Part shown: positions 36,142 through 45,927 of the stretch, piece by piece
Numbering within the stretch: the stretch's first letter is position 1
Layout of the letters: every line of letters starts with the position of its first letter
Source: Desulfuromonadaceae bacterium
GTDB taxonomy: Bacteria; Desulfobacterota; Desulfuromonadia; Desulfuromonadales; Desulfuromonadaceae
DNA length: 64,000 bases
Reading direction: 5' to 3'
Assembly (NCBI GenBank): GCA_016936455.1
Contig: JAFGXV010000026.1
Coordinates: 1-64,000 of the forward strand
Notes under the pieces: model-generated
Databases searched by the model: none
What the model was told of the DNA's origin: nothing
The model's input: only the letters and a program-made list of their open reading frames with translations
Translations under genes and position numbers: made by a program

Positions 36142-39100
36142 ATGAAAACACCGACTAAAATTTTCATCATTCTTGCCATTCTGCTGATGTTTGGTACCGG
36201 ATTGATGCTGTGGTCGACGCACCGACTTGCAAACGTTGAGCAGCAGCGCCGGCATCAGGAGCAGTTTGTCGAGTTGCGTTCGATTTTTCAGCTGAGCCTG
36301 CAGCACACCGAAAAAAAGATGCAGCAGTTAAGTCTGTTTATTGCACACGATCCCCGCGTTCAGCAGATGTTTCTGGCCGGTAAAAAAGCTGTTGAGCAGG
36401 AAGGTGGAGGCGAGGGCGGCCCCGGTGCAGCGCGTGCGCGTCATCAATTGCTCGAACTGGTACAGGACAGCTGGAAGACGCTGCGGCAGAAAACAGATTA
36501 TCGCCAGCTACATTTCCATCTCGGCCCGGGTTCTACCTCGTTTTTGCGCGTTCATCGTACGGACCGTTTTGGCGACAATATGGATAGTGTGCGCCATACG
36601 GTTGTTTATGCGAATCATAATCTCGTCGGGGTAACAGGTTTTGAAACCGGGCGGGTTATTTCCGGGGTGCGCGGTGTTGAGCCTGTTTTTGCCGTTGATC
36701 CGGAGTCAGGTCAGCGCGTTCATGTCGGTGCAGTTGAAACCGGAACCTCTCTGCAGATGCTGGTCGATAATCTGGCCGCAGAGCTTGACGCCGGTGTCGC
36801 GGTGTTTCTGACCCGAAGCCATCTGGAGCAGAATACCTGGCCTGTCTTTTTGCAGCGGATGTTTGACAAGAACCCGCTGGTCGGTCGTTTTTATCCCGAG
36901 GCCTTTAGCGGACCCTTTTATAGAACGATCTTTTCTTCCGATCTGCTCGAACAATTTTGGGGCAACCCGGGCTATCAGGTTGTTGCCAAAGGTAACAGAT
37001 CTTATTTGACTGCAGCTTTTCCGTTTCGGGATTTTCTCGGACAGCAGCAACCGCAACGAGTTCCTGTCGGATTGGCTGTCTTGTGGAAGGATGTCAGTGC
37101 TTCGGTGGCATCGCTCGAAAATACTCACCGTCGCCAGTTCTATTCTGCCGGGTTGATTTATGTCCTGTTGCTTCTTGTGACATATGGACTGGTTCAGGCC
37201 GCGACGCGGGTCCTGGAAAAAGAAGTTGAAGAGGGGCGAAGTGATCTGGCGCTGGCGAACCGGGAACTGGACGTGTCACTTCTTCATGCTCAGCAGATGG
37301 CAGAGGAGGCGGAACGGGCCAATGCGGCAAAAAGCGAATTTCTTGCCAGTATGAGTCACGAGATCCGCACGCCGATGAATGGCGTGATAGGGATGACCGA
37401 CCTGCTTCTGGGTACCCACCTGAGCGATGAACAACGACGTTATGCGGAAACGGTCCGTTCCAGTGGGGAGTCGCTGCTGGCGATCATTAACGATATCCTT
37501 GATTTTTCTAAAATCGAATCGGGCAATGTCAGCTTTGAACAACTTGAATTCTCCCTGCGCCAGACAGTTGAAGATTGTGTCGAAATGCTGGCTCTGCGTG
37601 CTTTCCAGAAGGGGCTGGATTTTCTTTGCCGGGTTGAACTGCAGTTGCCCGACCGCCTGATTGGCGATCCCCTGCGTTTCAAGCAGATTCTCACCAATCT
37701 GGGCAGTAATGCGATCAAGTTTACAGAAAGTGGCCGGGTGTCGATCGAATTGTTGATGACCCAGGACCGTACGGACGATTTTTTTCTGTGCTGTCGGGTG
37801 TCCGATACCGGGATCGGCATTCCTGAACACCGCCGCGACCGGCTGTTCAAACCTTTTTCCCAGGTCGACAGTTCAACAACGCGTGTATATGGGGGAACCG
37901 GGCTGGGGCTGGCGATCTGCAAGCAGCTGACGGAACGGATGGGGGGCGAAATCGGACTTGATACCCAGTTGAGAAACGGCAGCCAGTTCTGGTTTGCGGT
38001 GCCCTTTAAAAAAGTGGCACAAGGGGCGCGTCCAAAGCTGCCTCAAAATACGCCGTATGACAGCCTTCTGGTGATTGACGGCGATGCAGAACAGAGGAAA
38101 ATTCTCGTTGAACAGCTGGTGAGCTGGCAGGGGCACGTGGTTGAAGCCGAGAGCATCAAAGAGGTTTTTTCTCAGTACCTCTCGTTCGCTTTGCCGCCTT
38201 TTCAAGGGCTTATTCTGGTCGGGCGACAGCTGACTGACGGGACCGCCGCCGATCTGCTGCAACAGCTGGAGCAGCATCAGATTGACTCTGTTCCAGTGAT
38301 TGTGATCGATCAACTCGGACGCAAAGTCCTTTTGGCCTGCTCCCGGTCCGAGCAGGTTGCTGCCTGTCTGACTCGCCCGATCCGGTCCCACGATCTGTTT
38401 GAGCTGTTGACCCAGCTGATGACAGGACAGCCGGTTTCTCTTCCGCATGAGCAGGCTGTTGCGATGTCGTTGTTCGACCAGGTTCGAGTTCTGGTTGTCG
38501 AGGATAATCCTGTGAATCAGCAGGTTGCACAGGGGATTCTTCAGCGACTGGGTGTTGTGGTCGAGGTGGTGGGGGACGGTCAGCAGGCTCTGGAAATTCT
38601 GACGGATAACGATTTCGATCTGGTATTCATGGATATGCAGATGCCGGTGCTTGATGGTCTTGAGGCCACTCGTCTGATCCGGCAACGATTGGCCGGGACG
38701 AGCCGGTCTGATCTGCCGATTGTGGCCATGACGGCCAACGCGCTGGCGGGAGATCGTGAACGCTGTCTCACCGCTGGAATGAACGATTACCTGTCGAAAC
38801 CGGTCACATCATTGGCGGTTAAAAACATTCTGCAGAAGTGGCTGCCGGAATTTTTTGAACCTGATCGCGAGCTGCCGCAGAACAGTGCGCATCCGGTGCT
38901 ACATTCGGGAGGTTCCGCAGAACTGTTTGACAAACTGTCTCTTCTTGATCGGCTGGATGGCGATGTGGATCTGGCAAAAATGGTCATCAATCTCTTTCTT
39001 GAAGATATGCCTGCTCAGCTTGAAAAGCTGCAGGACTGTCTCGAGAACGAGGACCTTGAGGCTGTCGGTGCGCAGGCCCACCAGATCAAAGGAGCCTGTG

Positions 39101-39270
39101 CCAACGTCAGTGCTCTGGCCATGCGCGCTATTGCTGCTAAAATGGAAACGCTGTCCGCTGAGCAAAACTGGAATGTTCTGTATCAGCTTCAGGCGGATTT
39201 GAGTGGCTGCTTCGAACTGACCCGTGAGCACGCTCAGGACGCTGTCGGAAAAATGAATGACAACGGCTGA
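36142..39270 (+). CDS. Hybrid sensor histidine kinase with Cache sensor, two receiver-like domains and Hpt
   Basis: This 1042-residue inner-membrane protein has helix 1 (about 7-27) and a periplasmic double-Cache-like sensor (about 30-330, [12 protein letters not shown] block). Helix 2 (about 333-352), HisKA with H406 in SHEIRTP, and HATPase ([19 protein letters not shown]) follow. A degenerate receiver (about 635-770) has glycine at the usual phosphoacceptor place. A true receiver (about 785-905) has D831 in FMDMQMP, and the Hpt domain has H980 (AHQIKG). It runs a four-step phosphorelay like BarA. A stand-alone receiver follows 41 bases later and is its probable partner. No Shine-Dalgarno is evident at ATG 36142. 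Confidence 0.93.
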   Translation: MKTPTKIFIILAILLMFGTGLMLWSTHRLANVEQQRRHQEQFVELRSIFQLSLQHTEKKMQQLSLFIAHDPRVQQMFLAGKKAVEQEGGGEGGPGAARARHQLLELVQDSWKTLRQKTDYRQLHFHLGPGSTSFLRVHRTDRFGDNMDSVRHTVVYANHNLVGVTGFETGRVISGVRGVEPVFAVDPESGQRVHVGAVETGTSLQMLVDNLAAELDAGVAVFLTRSHLEQNTWPVFLQRMFDKNPLVGRFYPEAFSGPFYRTIFSSDLLEQFWGNPGYQVVAKGNRSYLTAAFPFRDFLGQQQPQRVPVGLAVLWKDVSASVASLENTHRRQFYSAGLIYVLLLLVTYGLVQAATRVLEKEVEEGRSDLALANRELDVSLLHAQQMAEEAERANAAKSEFLASMSHEIRTPMNGVIGMTDLLLGTHLSDEQRRYAETVRSSGESLLAIINDILDFSKIESGNVSFEQLEFSLRQTVEDCVEMLALRAFQKGLDFLCRVELQLPDRLIGDPLRFKQILTNLGSNAIKFTESGRVSIELLMTQDRTDDFFLCCRVSDTGIGIPEHRRDRLFKPFSQVDSSTTRVYGGTGLGLAICKQLTERMGGEIGLDTQLRNGSQFWFAVPFKKVAQGARPKLPQNTPYDSLLVIDGDAEQRKILVEQLVSWQGHVVEAESIKEVFSQYLSFALPPFQGLILVGRQLTDGTAADLLQQLEQHQIDSVPVIVIDQLGRKVLLACSRSEQVAACLTRPIRSHDLFELLTQLMTGQPVSLPHEQAVAMSLFDQVRVLVVEDNPVNQQVAQGILQRLGVVVEVVGDGQQALEILTDNDFDLVFMDMQMPVLDGLEATRLIRQRLAGTSRSDLPIVAMTANALAGDRERCLTAGMNDYLSKPVTSLAVKNILQKWLPEFFEPDRELPQNSAHPVLHSGGSAELFDKLSLLDRLDGDVDLAKMVINLFLEDMPAQLEKLQDCLENEDLEAVGAQAHQIKGACANVSALAMRAIAAKMETLSAEQNWNVLYQLQADLSGCFELTREHAQDAVGKMNDNG

Positions 39271-39311
39271 TATGCCGTATTTTTACTGCTGTTTGAAAGG
39301 ATTGGCCTCCC

Positions 39312-39707
39312 ATGAAGTCACTGATTGTCGAAGACGATGTTACCAGTCGCGCGCTGCTGCAGGAATTGCTTGCTCCTTACGGACTGGCCCACTCGGCCGT
39401 GAATGGGGAAGAAGGGATCGTGCTTTTTCATAAGGCTCTGGAACGGGAGCAGCCTTATGATCTGGTCTGTCTGGATATTCTGATGCCGGAAATGGATGGG
39501 CAGCAGGTTCTGAAACAGCTGCGGGCGCTGGAAGAGGAACGCGGTATTCTTTCGACCCATGGGGCCAAGATCGTTATGGTGACCGGACTTGATGATGTCA
39601 AGAGTATTACTTCTGCCTTCAAGGGCCTGTGCGATGGCTATCTGGTCAAGCCGCTGAGCAAAAAACTTCTTCTTGCCAAGTTGCGAGAGCTGAGCCTTAT
39701 TTCCTAA
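39312..39707 (+). CDS. Single-domain CheY-like response regulator
   Basis: This 131-residue receiver has acidic pocket E7-D8-D9, phosphoacceptor D55 (CLDILMP), a threonine in MVTGLDD and the lysine in LVKPLS. No output domain is present, so it acts by binding a partner or as a relay shuttle. It follows the hybrid kinase by 41 bases, and the kinase ends in an Hpt domain that could phosphorylate it. AAAGGA lies about 11 bases before the ATG. Confidence 0.92.
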   Translation: MKSLIVEDDVTSRALLQELLAPYGLAHSAVNGEEGIVLFHKALEREQPYDLVCLDILMPEMDGQQVLKQLRALEEERGILSTHGAKIVMVTGLDDVKSITSAFKGLCDGYLVKPLSKKLLLAKLRELSLIS

Positions 39708-39727
39708 CACGACAGAAAGGGACAGTC

Positions 39728-41194
39728 TTGGTTGAAGCAACAAAAACGGTTCTGATTGCCGGAGCCACTGGCTATATCGGGCGTCGCCTGAAGGATCGCC
39801 TGCTGCGCCGTGGTGATGTGTGTCTGCGTTTGCTGGTGCGTCGCCGCAGTAAGTTGCGCCAGGAGGTGGTCGGTCGCGTCGAAGTGGTAGAGGGGGACAC
39901 GTTTCAGGCAGAGGCTTTGCGTCAGGCTGTCTGTGGTGTCGATACGGCCTACTATCTGATTCACTCCATGGGCAGCGGTGCTGATTATGCTGAGCGCGAT
40001 CGGCGCAGTGCTGAAAATTTCCGCAATGCCTGTGTCGAGGCGGGGGTGCGGCGGATTATCTATCTTGGGGGGCTGGGATGCCGAGAGACAGCCAGTGCCC
40101 ATTTGCTCAGTCGTCTGGAAACAGGAGAAATTCTGTCGTCGGATCCGGCTGTTCAGACCCTGTGGTTTCGTGCCGGGGTCATTCTTGGGGCTGGTAGCGC
40201 CAGCTTCGAGATTATCTATCATCTGGTGCAAAAATTGCCTGTGATGCTGACCCCCAGATGGTTGACGACCCGTACTCAGGCCATCGCCGTTGTTGATGTT
40301 GTCAATTATCTTGAAGCGGCCCTGTATGCGCCGATTGATGGCAGCCAGCAGATTGACATCGGCAGTGAGTCGACGGACTTTGGCGGCATTCTGCGCCAGG
40401 CTGCGCATGTCATGGGGTTGCGTCGCTGGCTGATTCCGGTGTCGGTGCTGACGCCTCATCTTTCATCCTACTGGCTGATGCTGGTTACGCCCGTGCCATT
40501 TTCCATCGCTTCGGCGCTGATCGAAGGGTTGAAGTCGGAAACCCTGATCCAGAATGAACATGCCCGCCTTTTTTTCCCACAGATCGAACCGGTTGGCCTC
40601 GAACAGGCGTTTCGCCTCGCATTGCAGGAGATTGAAAATGACGAGGTGCTCAGTCGCTGGTGTGACAGCAGTGACGGGTCGGTTTGCGATCTTCAATCGC
40701 AGGACGACCTTCATCACGCGGTACTGCGTGATGTTCGACGGTTCGCCCTTGGAGGTCGTCATCCACAGGCTGTGTTCGAGACGGTTTGCACCATTGGTGG
40801 TCAGCAGGGCTGGTTTTCATTTAATTCACTGTGGCGGCTACGGGGGGTGGTCGACAAACTCTTCGGTGGTGCCGGCCTTAATCGTGGGCGGCGCGTAGCG
40901 CATGCTCTTCGTGTCGGGGACGCGCTAGATTTCTGGAAGGTGGTTGATCTCAAGCCCGGAAAACGTCTTTTATTGCTGTCGCAGATGAAGTTGCCGGGAA
41001 CGGGTTGGCTGGAGTTTGTGCTCGAACCTGAGGCATTGGTTCAGACGGCTCATTTCTGTCCAAAGGGCCTGTGGGGTCGGGTTTACTGGGCGTTGATGGT
41101 GCCGTTTCATGCGCTGATTTTTCGTCAGCTAGGGCAGAAGTTGCTGGAGCAGTCAGACCTGTCTCCGAAAAAAAAGGATTTCTTGAACATTTGA
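39728..41194 (+). CDS. NAD(P)-binding SDR protein with C-terminal DUF2867
   Basis: This 488-residue protein has an N-terminal atypical SDR/NmrA-like Rossmann domain (GATGYIGRRL near residues 13-22, YYLIHSMG, IYLGGLG) and a C-terminal DUF2867 domain (about 320-480, LWRLRGVVDKLFGG, FWKVVDLKPGKRLLLLSQMKLPG). The frame is open upstream into the response regulator gene. TTG 39728 fits the protein family and has AAAGGGA upstream. The pairing is common in bacteria, but the substrate is unknown. It lies 20 bases after the response regulator and is likely co-transcribed. Confidence 0.85.
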   Translation: MVEATKTVLIAGATGYIGRRLKDRLLRRGDVCLRLLVRRRSKLRQEVVGRVEVVEGDTFQAEALRQAVCGVDTAYYLIHSMGSGADYAERDRRSAENFRNACVEAGVRRIIYLGGLGCRETASAHLLSRLETGEILSSDPAVQTLWFRAGVILGAGSASFEIIYHLVQKLPVMLTPRWLTTRTQAIAVVDVVNYLEAALYAPIDGSQQIDIGSESTDFGGILRQAAHVMGLRRWLIPVSVLTPHLSSYWLMLVTPVPFSIASALIEGLKSETLIQNEHARLFFPQIEPVGLEQAFRLALQEIENDEVLSRWCDSSDGSVCDLQSQDDLHHAVLRDVRRFALGGRHPQAVFETVCTIGGQQGWFSFNSLWRLRGVVDKLFGGAGLNRGRRVAHALRVGDALDFWKVVDLKPGKRLLLLSQMKLPGTGWLEFVLEPEALVQTAHFCPKGLWGRVYWALMVPFHALIFRQLGQKLLEQSDLSPKKKDFLNI

Positions 41195-41197
41195 AGG

Positions 41198-41226
41198 TTG
41201 ACAGAATCGGCTGGGTCATTATTTTA
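41198..41226 (+). promoter_or_regulatory. Candidate promoter of tpx
   Basis: TTGACA (41198-41203) is followed after 17 bases by ATTTTA (41221-41226). TATAAC a few bases on is an alternative -10 at poor spacing. The upstream gene stops at 41194. Confidence 0.4.
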
Positions 41227-41288
41227 TAACTATATTGGTAATAAATAGAGCGATTTGCTCATAAGCTCTCAACTGACAGGAGATGGAC

Positions 41289-41807
41289 ATGGCTGAGAAA
41301 AGGACAGGAGTGATAACTTTCAAAGGAAACCCCGTGACCCTGCTGGGTTCCGATGTGGCGGTGGGGACCAAAGCACCGGATTTTCGCGTGGTCGACAATG
41401 GCCTGCAACCGGTTACGCTGGACAGCGCTAAAGGGAAAATTCAGCTGATTGCGGTGGTGCCGTCTCTGGATACCGGCGTTTGTGACACCATGACCCGTAA
41501 ATTCAATCAGGATGCTGCTGCGTTGCCCGAAAACGTGGCGGTTTATACCATCAGTCTGGATCTGCCTTTTGCCCAGAAGCGCTGGTGTGGTAATGCCGGT
41601 ATTGATCGGGTTCAGACGTTGTCCGACTACCAGGAGCGCAGTTTCGGCCTCAATTATGGGCTGTTGATTGATGAACTGAAGCTGCTGGCCCGCGCCGTTC
41701 TGGTGATTGATGCGGATGGGACCGTTGTTTATCGGCAAATTGTTGGCGAGGTGACGGATGAGCCGGACTATTCTGCGGCTCTGGCTGCCGTGAAGGCGTT
41801 GCTCTAG
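41289..41807 (+). CDS. tpx: Thiol peroxidase (atypical 2-Cys peroxiredoxin)
   Basis: This 172-residue peroxiredoxin of the Tpx subfamily has peroxidatic C65 in TGVCDTMT and resolving C100 in KRWCGN. That spacing allows the intramolecular disulfide of Tpx. It reduces hydrogen peroxide and alkyl hydroperoxides using thioredoxin. ATG 41289 is chosen because AGGAG then has six-base spacing; ATG 41283 abuts that site. A strong terminator follows, so it is probably a single-gene transcript. Confidence 0.95.
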   Translation: MAEKRTGVITFKGNPVTLLGSDVAVGTKAPDFRVVDNGLQPVTLDSAKGKIQLIAVVPSLDTGVCDTMTRKFNQDAAALPENVAVYTISLDLPFAQKRWCGNAGIDRVQTLSDYQERSFGLNYGLLIDELKLLARAVLVIDADGTVVYRQIVGEVTDEPDYSAALAAVKALL

Positions 41808-41831
41808 GCGTCAGAAATTTTTACAAACGTG

Positions 41832-41866
41832 CGCGGGATGCTCCATTGGAGATCCCGCGTTTTTTT
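41832..41866 (+). terminator. Rho-independent terminator of tpx
   Basis: CGCGGGAT and ATCCCGCG form an 8-bp stem, extended inside by CTCC/GGAG, followed by TTTTTTT, 25 bases after the tpx stop. Confidence 0.92.
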
Positions 41867-41880
41867 GTTTAGAGTCGTTG

Positions 41881-41925
41881 GCAAAGGTGTATTTTAGCAA
41901 GGTTAATAAGATGATCCACCTTTGC
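41881..41925. repeat. Nine-base inverted repeat with 27-base spacer
   Basis: GCAAAGGTG (41881-41889) and CACCTTTGC (41917-41925) are perfect inverted repeats in the leader of the DUF4197 gene, 46 bases before its ATG. They could form a leader hairpin or a two-site operator. Confidence 0.45.
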
Positions 41926-41971
41926 AGCGACACATCTTTTTATGCGACACCGACCATCGAAGGAGGGCGCG

Positions 41972-42694
41972 ATGACATGGAAAACTGTTTCGACCGGAGT
42001 TCTGGCACTGATCCTGCTAGCTTCGTGTGTTGAAGTACAGAACAATCCTCAGTTCAGTAACTGGCTGAATCAGGCCGCAATGGTTGCCCGTCCTCTGGAT
42101 AACGAAACCGTTGCCGCTGGACTGCGTGAGGCTTTGCGCGTTGGCAGTGAGCGGGCAGCCTCCTCCGCGAGCAAGGCGGACGGGTTTCTCGCCAATGAGG
42201 CCATTCGTATTGAATTGCCCGAGTCCATGGATCGCATGACGGGAATGTTGCGAACGGTTGGCCTCGGATCGTTGGTCGACAGTTTCCAGGTTCGCCTGAA
42301 TCGCGCCGCAGAAGCCGCTGCCGAGGAGGCGGTCCCCGTTTTCTCACAGGCGGTGAAGGAGATGAGTCTGACGGATGTAATGTCGATCCTGCATGGATCA
42401 GACACTGCAGCAACGGATTATTTTTCAGATAAGACCTCGTTTGTCCTGGCCCAGCGCTTCAAACCGGTTATCCGTCAGAATATGGAGCAGGTCGGGCTGT
42501 ACAGTCTTTATGCGGAACTGGTTCAGGCTTACGAAACGCTGCCTTTGGCTGACAAACGCGCCATCAATCTGGAAGATTATCTGACAGAGAAGACACGTGA
42601 TGGCCTGTTTTACCTGTTGGCGCGTGAGGAAGAAAAGATTCGTCGCGATCCAGCGGCCCGGACCACTGAACTGCTGAAAAAAGTTTTTGAGTAA
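41972..42694 (+). CDS. DUF4197 family lipoprotein
   Basis: This 240-residue protein has a lipoprotein signal with lipobox LLASC (C19) and a DUF4197 body: GLREALRVGSERAAS, IRIELPESM, NRAAEAAAEEAVPVF and the C-terminal DYLTEKTRDGLFYLLAREEEKIRRDP. The family occurs in many Gram-negative bacteria and its function is unknown. ATG 41972 has GGAGG at five-base spacing; the in-frame ATG 41942 lacks one. A long inverted repeat lies in the leader. Confidence 0.88.
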   Translation: MTWKTVSTGVLALILLASCVEVQNNPQFSNWLNQAAMVARPLDNETVAAGLREALRVGSERAASSASKADGFLANEAIRIELPESMDRMTGMLRTVGLGSLVDSFQVRLNRAAEAAAEEAVPVFSQAVKEMSLTDVMSILHGSDTAATDYFSDKTSFVLAQRFKPVIRQNMEQVGLYSLYAELVQAYETLPLADKRAINLEDYLTEKTRDGLFYLLAREEEKIRRDPAARTTELLKKVFE

Positions 42695-42720
42695 ACCGAT
42701 AAACTTGTTTTTATGACGAC

Positions 42721-43671
42721 ATGTTGTGCGATTTTTCTCAGGTTTTAAGTGAGGTTTCAGACCGGCAGCTGGTCGGTGGTGAAGCGCGGCGGCTGTTTCA
42801 TGGCCGGGGCCATTGTTTTCGCGGCTTTGAGGACCTGGTGATCGATGCGTATCCGCCGCTGCTGTTGATTCAGCTCTATGCGTTTTGGCCAGAGCCGAAG
42901 GTGCAACAGCTGGTGACGGCCTTGCTGGAACAGATTTCCTGTGATGTCCGTACCGTCGCGATCCAACGCCGGTTTGAACGCGAGGGACCGGTTGAGTTCT
43001 ATTGCGGCACGCCATCAGAATTCGCGTTGGCCCGGGAGCAGGGATTGCTTTTTAAGCTGGAAATCACCCGTGGCCGCAATACCGGTTTTTTTCCGGATAT
43101 GGCAGCAGGACGTCGGGTGGTTCGCACTGTCGGGCGAGACAAGAAGGTTCTTAATTTGTTCGCGTACAGCTGCGGTTTTTCCGTTGCAGCGCTGGCCGGC
43201 GGGGCCCGGCAGGTGGTGAATGTCGATATGAGCCGTTCGGCACTGGAACTGGGGCGTGAAAATCATCGGTTAAATGGTTTTGATGATCGCCGAAGTACTT
43301 TTCTCGCTCTGGAAATTTTTCGCAGTTTCAGCCGATTGAGGAAACTGGGGCCTTTCGATCTGGTGATCTGCGATCCCCCGGCAACGCAGGGGAAAAGCTT
43401 CACCGCCTTGAGCCACTGGCCCAAATTGCTACGGCGTCTGCCCGAGTTGCTGAGCGCTGGCGGGGAGTTCATCCTGTGTCAGAATGGGCCGGGGATACCT
43501 GAGCGCTGGCTTGATGAGCAGGTCACCCAGTTGCTGCCCGCTGCCGAGCGGCTGGGTCTTCATGAGACTGGCCCGGACTTTCCCGAATTGGATCCCGCCT
43601 GTCGCACCCTCATCCGTCATTACGCCTGGCCCGGTTTGTTTCAGCCGCGCTTGTCTGATGCGCAAGTTTAA
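42721..43671 (+). CDS. Class I SAM-dependent methyltransferase, RlmI/Methyltrans_SAM type
   Basis: This 316-residue protein starts with a short RNA-binding-like region and then the catalytic fold. SAM-binding motif I is VLNLFAYSCGFSVAAL near residue 142, an acidic motif II lies in VNVDMS and motif IV is DLVICDPPATQG near 222. These match the RlmI/RlmK-type 23S rRNA cytosine methyltransferase group, but the N-terminal PUA-like domain is short, so the target is uncertain. It converges with a lipoprotein gene, and the stop codons overlap by four bases. Confidence 0.8.
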   Translation: MLCDFSQVLSEVSDRQLVGGEARRLFHGRGHCFRGFEDLVIDAYPPLLLIQLYAFWPEPKVQQLVTALLEQISCDVRTVAIQRRFEREGPVEFYCGTPSEFALAREQGLLFKLEITRGRNTGFFPDMAAGRRVVRTVGRDKKVLNLFAYSCGFSVAALAGGARQVVNVDMSRSALELGRENHRLNGFDDRRSTFLALEIFRSFSRLRKLGPFDLVICDPPATQGKSFTALSHWPKLLRRLPELLSAGGEFILCQNGPGIPERWLDEQVTQLLPAAERLGLHETGPDFPELDPACRTLIRHYAWPGLFQPRLSDAQV

Positions 43672-44378
43672 AGCAGTAGCGGCAAAAACAGCGCCGACAT
43701 GTTGAAAATGAAGTGGGGGGGCTGTTCCTCGCGCAGAATAATGTCGTCGCTGATCCGTGTCAGGATGCGGGTCATCAGAACTTCATAGCCCATGTTGAAA
43801 TAGCCATCTTCACCGATGGCATTGGTCTGAAACAGCAACTCATTGTTCTGATCATGATAGACCTTGAGTCGCCAGTTAAGCTGTTGCAGGTTGAGGTACA
43901 GGCGCTGCAGCCGCTCTGCGGACAGCTGCATGCCGCTGAGGGTGGTGTAGCGGCCATCCAGCCCGCCATAGCCTTCGGTCAGACTCTGACGCAGACCGCG
44001 GGCCAGCAGGTAGATGCGGTCCGTGTCGGACGGGTGGGCGGAAAAGGCGTCTTCCAGCAGTTTATGGGAAGGCAGGTCCGTGGGGTAGGTGTCCTGTGCT
44101 GGATGAAACAGCTGTTGCAGTTTGATCTGGCGAGACTGTTCGTCCGGTTCGTATTTAGGGTTTTTGAGGTACAGCCTCCGGCAGAATTCTTCCATGTCGG
44201 CCAGGTTGGAGGCAATGTGGTGGTTGACAATGACGACGTCAGGCGGGATCGGCAGGGTCCGTTCCGGGAACAGGCTGCAGCCGCTGAGACAGAAACTCAG
44301 CAGGATGGCAGCGGTCAGCAGACGCTGACCGCTGCCATGGCCTGTTTTGTCCCAATCAGATGGCATGGTTCGCGACAT
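43668..44378 (-). CDS. Unknown lipoprotein
   Basis: This 236-residue protein has a cytoplasmic N-terminal extension of about 18 residues, a hydrophobic segment and lipobox CLSGC (cysteine near 34). The helical periplasmic body has an ADMEEFCRRLYLKNPKYEPD stretch and repeated Leu-rich helices (LSAERLQRLYLNLQQLNWRLKVYHDQ). ATG 44366 is an alternative start. The beginning overlaps the end of thrC, so both are likely on one transcript. I do not recognise the family. Confidence 0.65.
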   Translation of the reverse strand: MSRTMPSDWDKTGHGSGQRLLTAAILLSFCLSGCSLFPERTLPIPPDVVIVNHHIASNLADMEEFCRRLYLKNPKYEPDEQSRQIKLQQLFHPAQDTYPTDLPSHKLLEDAFSAHPSDTDRIYLLARGLRQSLTEGYGGLDGRYTTLSGMQLSAERLQRLYLNLQQLNWRLKVYHDQNNELLFQTNAIGEDGYFNMGYEVLMTRILTRISDDIILREEQPPHFIFNMSALFLPLLL

Positions 44379-45747
44379 ACTGCTTGACCAGTTCCGTGTC
44401 GCTCTCGATCAGTTCGCAGCGTTTTTCGCGTTGTTCAATGCCTTGCAGGGACGCGGGCATCTCAGGGGCACGACCGATGGCCCGCTGGACCGCGTCACCA
44501 AATTTGGCCGGATGGGCTGTGGCCAGGCAGACGATGGGGGTGTCGGTGCCGCCCAGCTGTTCGCCGGCGCGTACGCCGACAGCGGTATGCGGATCGAGGA
44601 CATAGCCGGTGCGCTGGTAGAAGTCTCGGATCTGGTCGATGGTCGCTGCCTTGTCGACGGTCAGGGCGCCAAAGTCCTGCCGTACCCGCGCCTGTTGCTG
44701 GATGTCGAATTGTAAACTCTTGGTCAGGGCAAAGTTTTCCATCAAACTACGCAAGGCATCGCTGTCCTCGTCAAGCAGGTAGAACAGGTAACGCTCGAAG
44801 TTGCTGGCGATCTGGATGTCCATGGACGGGGACAGGGTTTCGACCACCGTGCCCACCGAGTAGTCACCGTTGAGAACGAAACGCGACAGGATATTGTTCT
44901 CGTTGGTGGCCAGAATCAGTTTGCCCACCGGAAGCCCCATCCGTTTGGCCATGTAGCCGGCAAAAATATCCCCGAAGTTGCCTGTGGGAACCGAGAAATC
45001 CAAGTTTTTGCAGCCGGTTTCCTGTTGCACGCGGCTGTAGGCGTAGAAGTAGTAGACGATCTGCGCCAGCACGCGCGCCCAGTTGATGGAGTTGACGGCG
45101 CCGAGGCTGTAGCGGCCCTTGAACTCAAGATCGCCGAAGGTTTCCTTGACGATGCGTTGTCCGTCGTCAAAGGTGCCGCGGATCGCGAGGTTGAACACGT
45201 TGGCATCCGTCACTGTGGTCATCTGCAGTTCCTGAATCGGCGAAACCTTGCCGTGGGGGTGCATGATGAAGATGTTGATCCGTTCCTTGCCGCGCACGCC
45301 ATAGATGGCGGCGCTGCCGGTATCGCCCGAGGTGGCGCCCAGGATGTTCATCTTCTGGTTGCGTTCTTCCAGCAGGTATTCGAACAGGTTGCCAAGGAAC
45401 TGTAGCGCGACATCCTTGAAGGCGAGGGTCGGACCATGGAACAGCTCAAGGATATAGACCCCATCCTGTTTGACGACCGGCGTGATATCAGGATGGTCGA
45501 ACGTGGCATAGGAGCGGTCTATCAGCGCTTTGAGATCGGTCAGGTTAAAATCGTCCCCGGTGAAACGGGAGATGATGTCAAAAGCAATCTGAGGGTAGCT
45601 CATCTGCCGGTAGCTGGCGAGCTGCTGCGGACTGATGGCCGGAATCTGTTCCGGTAGCAGCAGGCCACCATCATCGGCCAGCCCCATCATGACGGCATCT
45701 TTAAAAGAGAGGTTGCGGACCTGGCCGCGCGTACTCATATAGCGCAT
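44356..45747 (-). CDS. thrC: Threonine synthase
   Basis: This 463-residue fold-type II PLP enzyme converts O-phosphohomoserine to threonine. PLP-binding K111 lies in LAFKDVALQFLG, and the glycine-rich phosphate cradle is TSGDTGSAA near 150. The length and the N terminus MRYMSTRGQV fit the longer class found in enteric bacteria and yeast. GGAGA lies about nine bases before the ATG. No other threonine pathway gene is adjacent; the downstream lipoprotein gene overlaps it. Confidence 0.96.
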   Translation of the reverse strand: MRYMSTRGQVRNLSFKDAVMMGLADDGGLLLPEQIPAISPQQLASYRQMSYPQIAFDIISRFTGDDFNLTDLKALIDRSYATFDHPDITPVVKQDGVYILELFHGPTLAFKDVALQFLGNLFEYLLEERNQKMNILGATSGDTGSAAIYGVRGKERINIFIMHPHGKVSPIQELQMTTVTDANVFNLAIRGTFDDGQRIVKETFGDLEFKGRYSLGAVNSINWARVLAQIVYYFYAYSRVQQETGCKNLDFSVPTGNFGDIFAGYMAKRMGLPVGKLILATNENNILSRFVLNGDYSVGTVVETLSPSMDIQIASNFERYLFYLLDEDSDALRSLMENFALTKSLQFDIQQQARVRQDFGALTVDKAATIDQIRDFYQRTGYVLDPHTAVGVRAGEQLGGTDTPIVCLATAHPAKFGDAVQRAIGRAPEMPASLQGIEQREKRCELIESDTELVKQYVANHAI

Positions 45748-45927
45748 GGTTCAGTTTCTCCGTTTGATGTGAATGGATCGCAGATCATAACAGGAATAGG
45801 GCGCGATTGAAAGTCATGTGTCAGTTGTCGATGCGCTGCCGGACGACCTGTTTTAGACAATGGGCCGTTTCAGCACGAGGTCAGTACGCGATGTCGAGTT
45901 TGAAGTCAGGGGAGATAATGTGAAACA

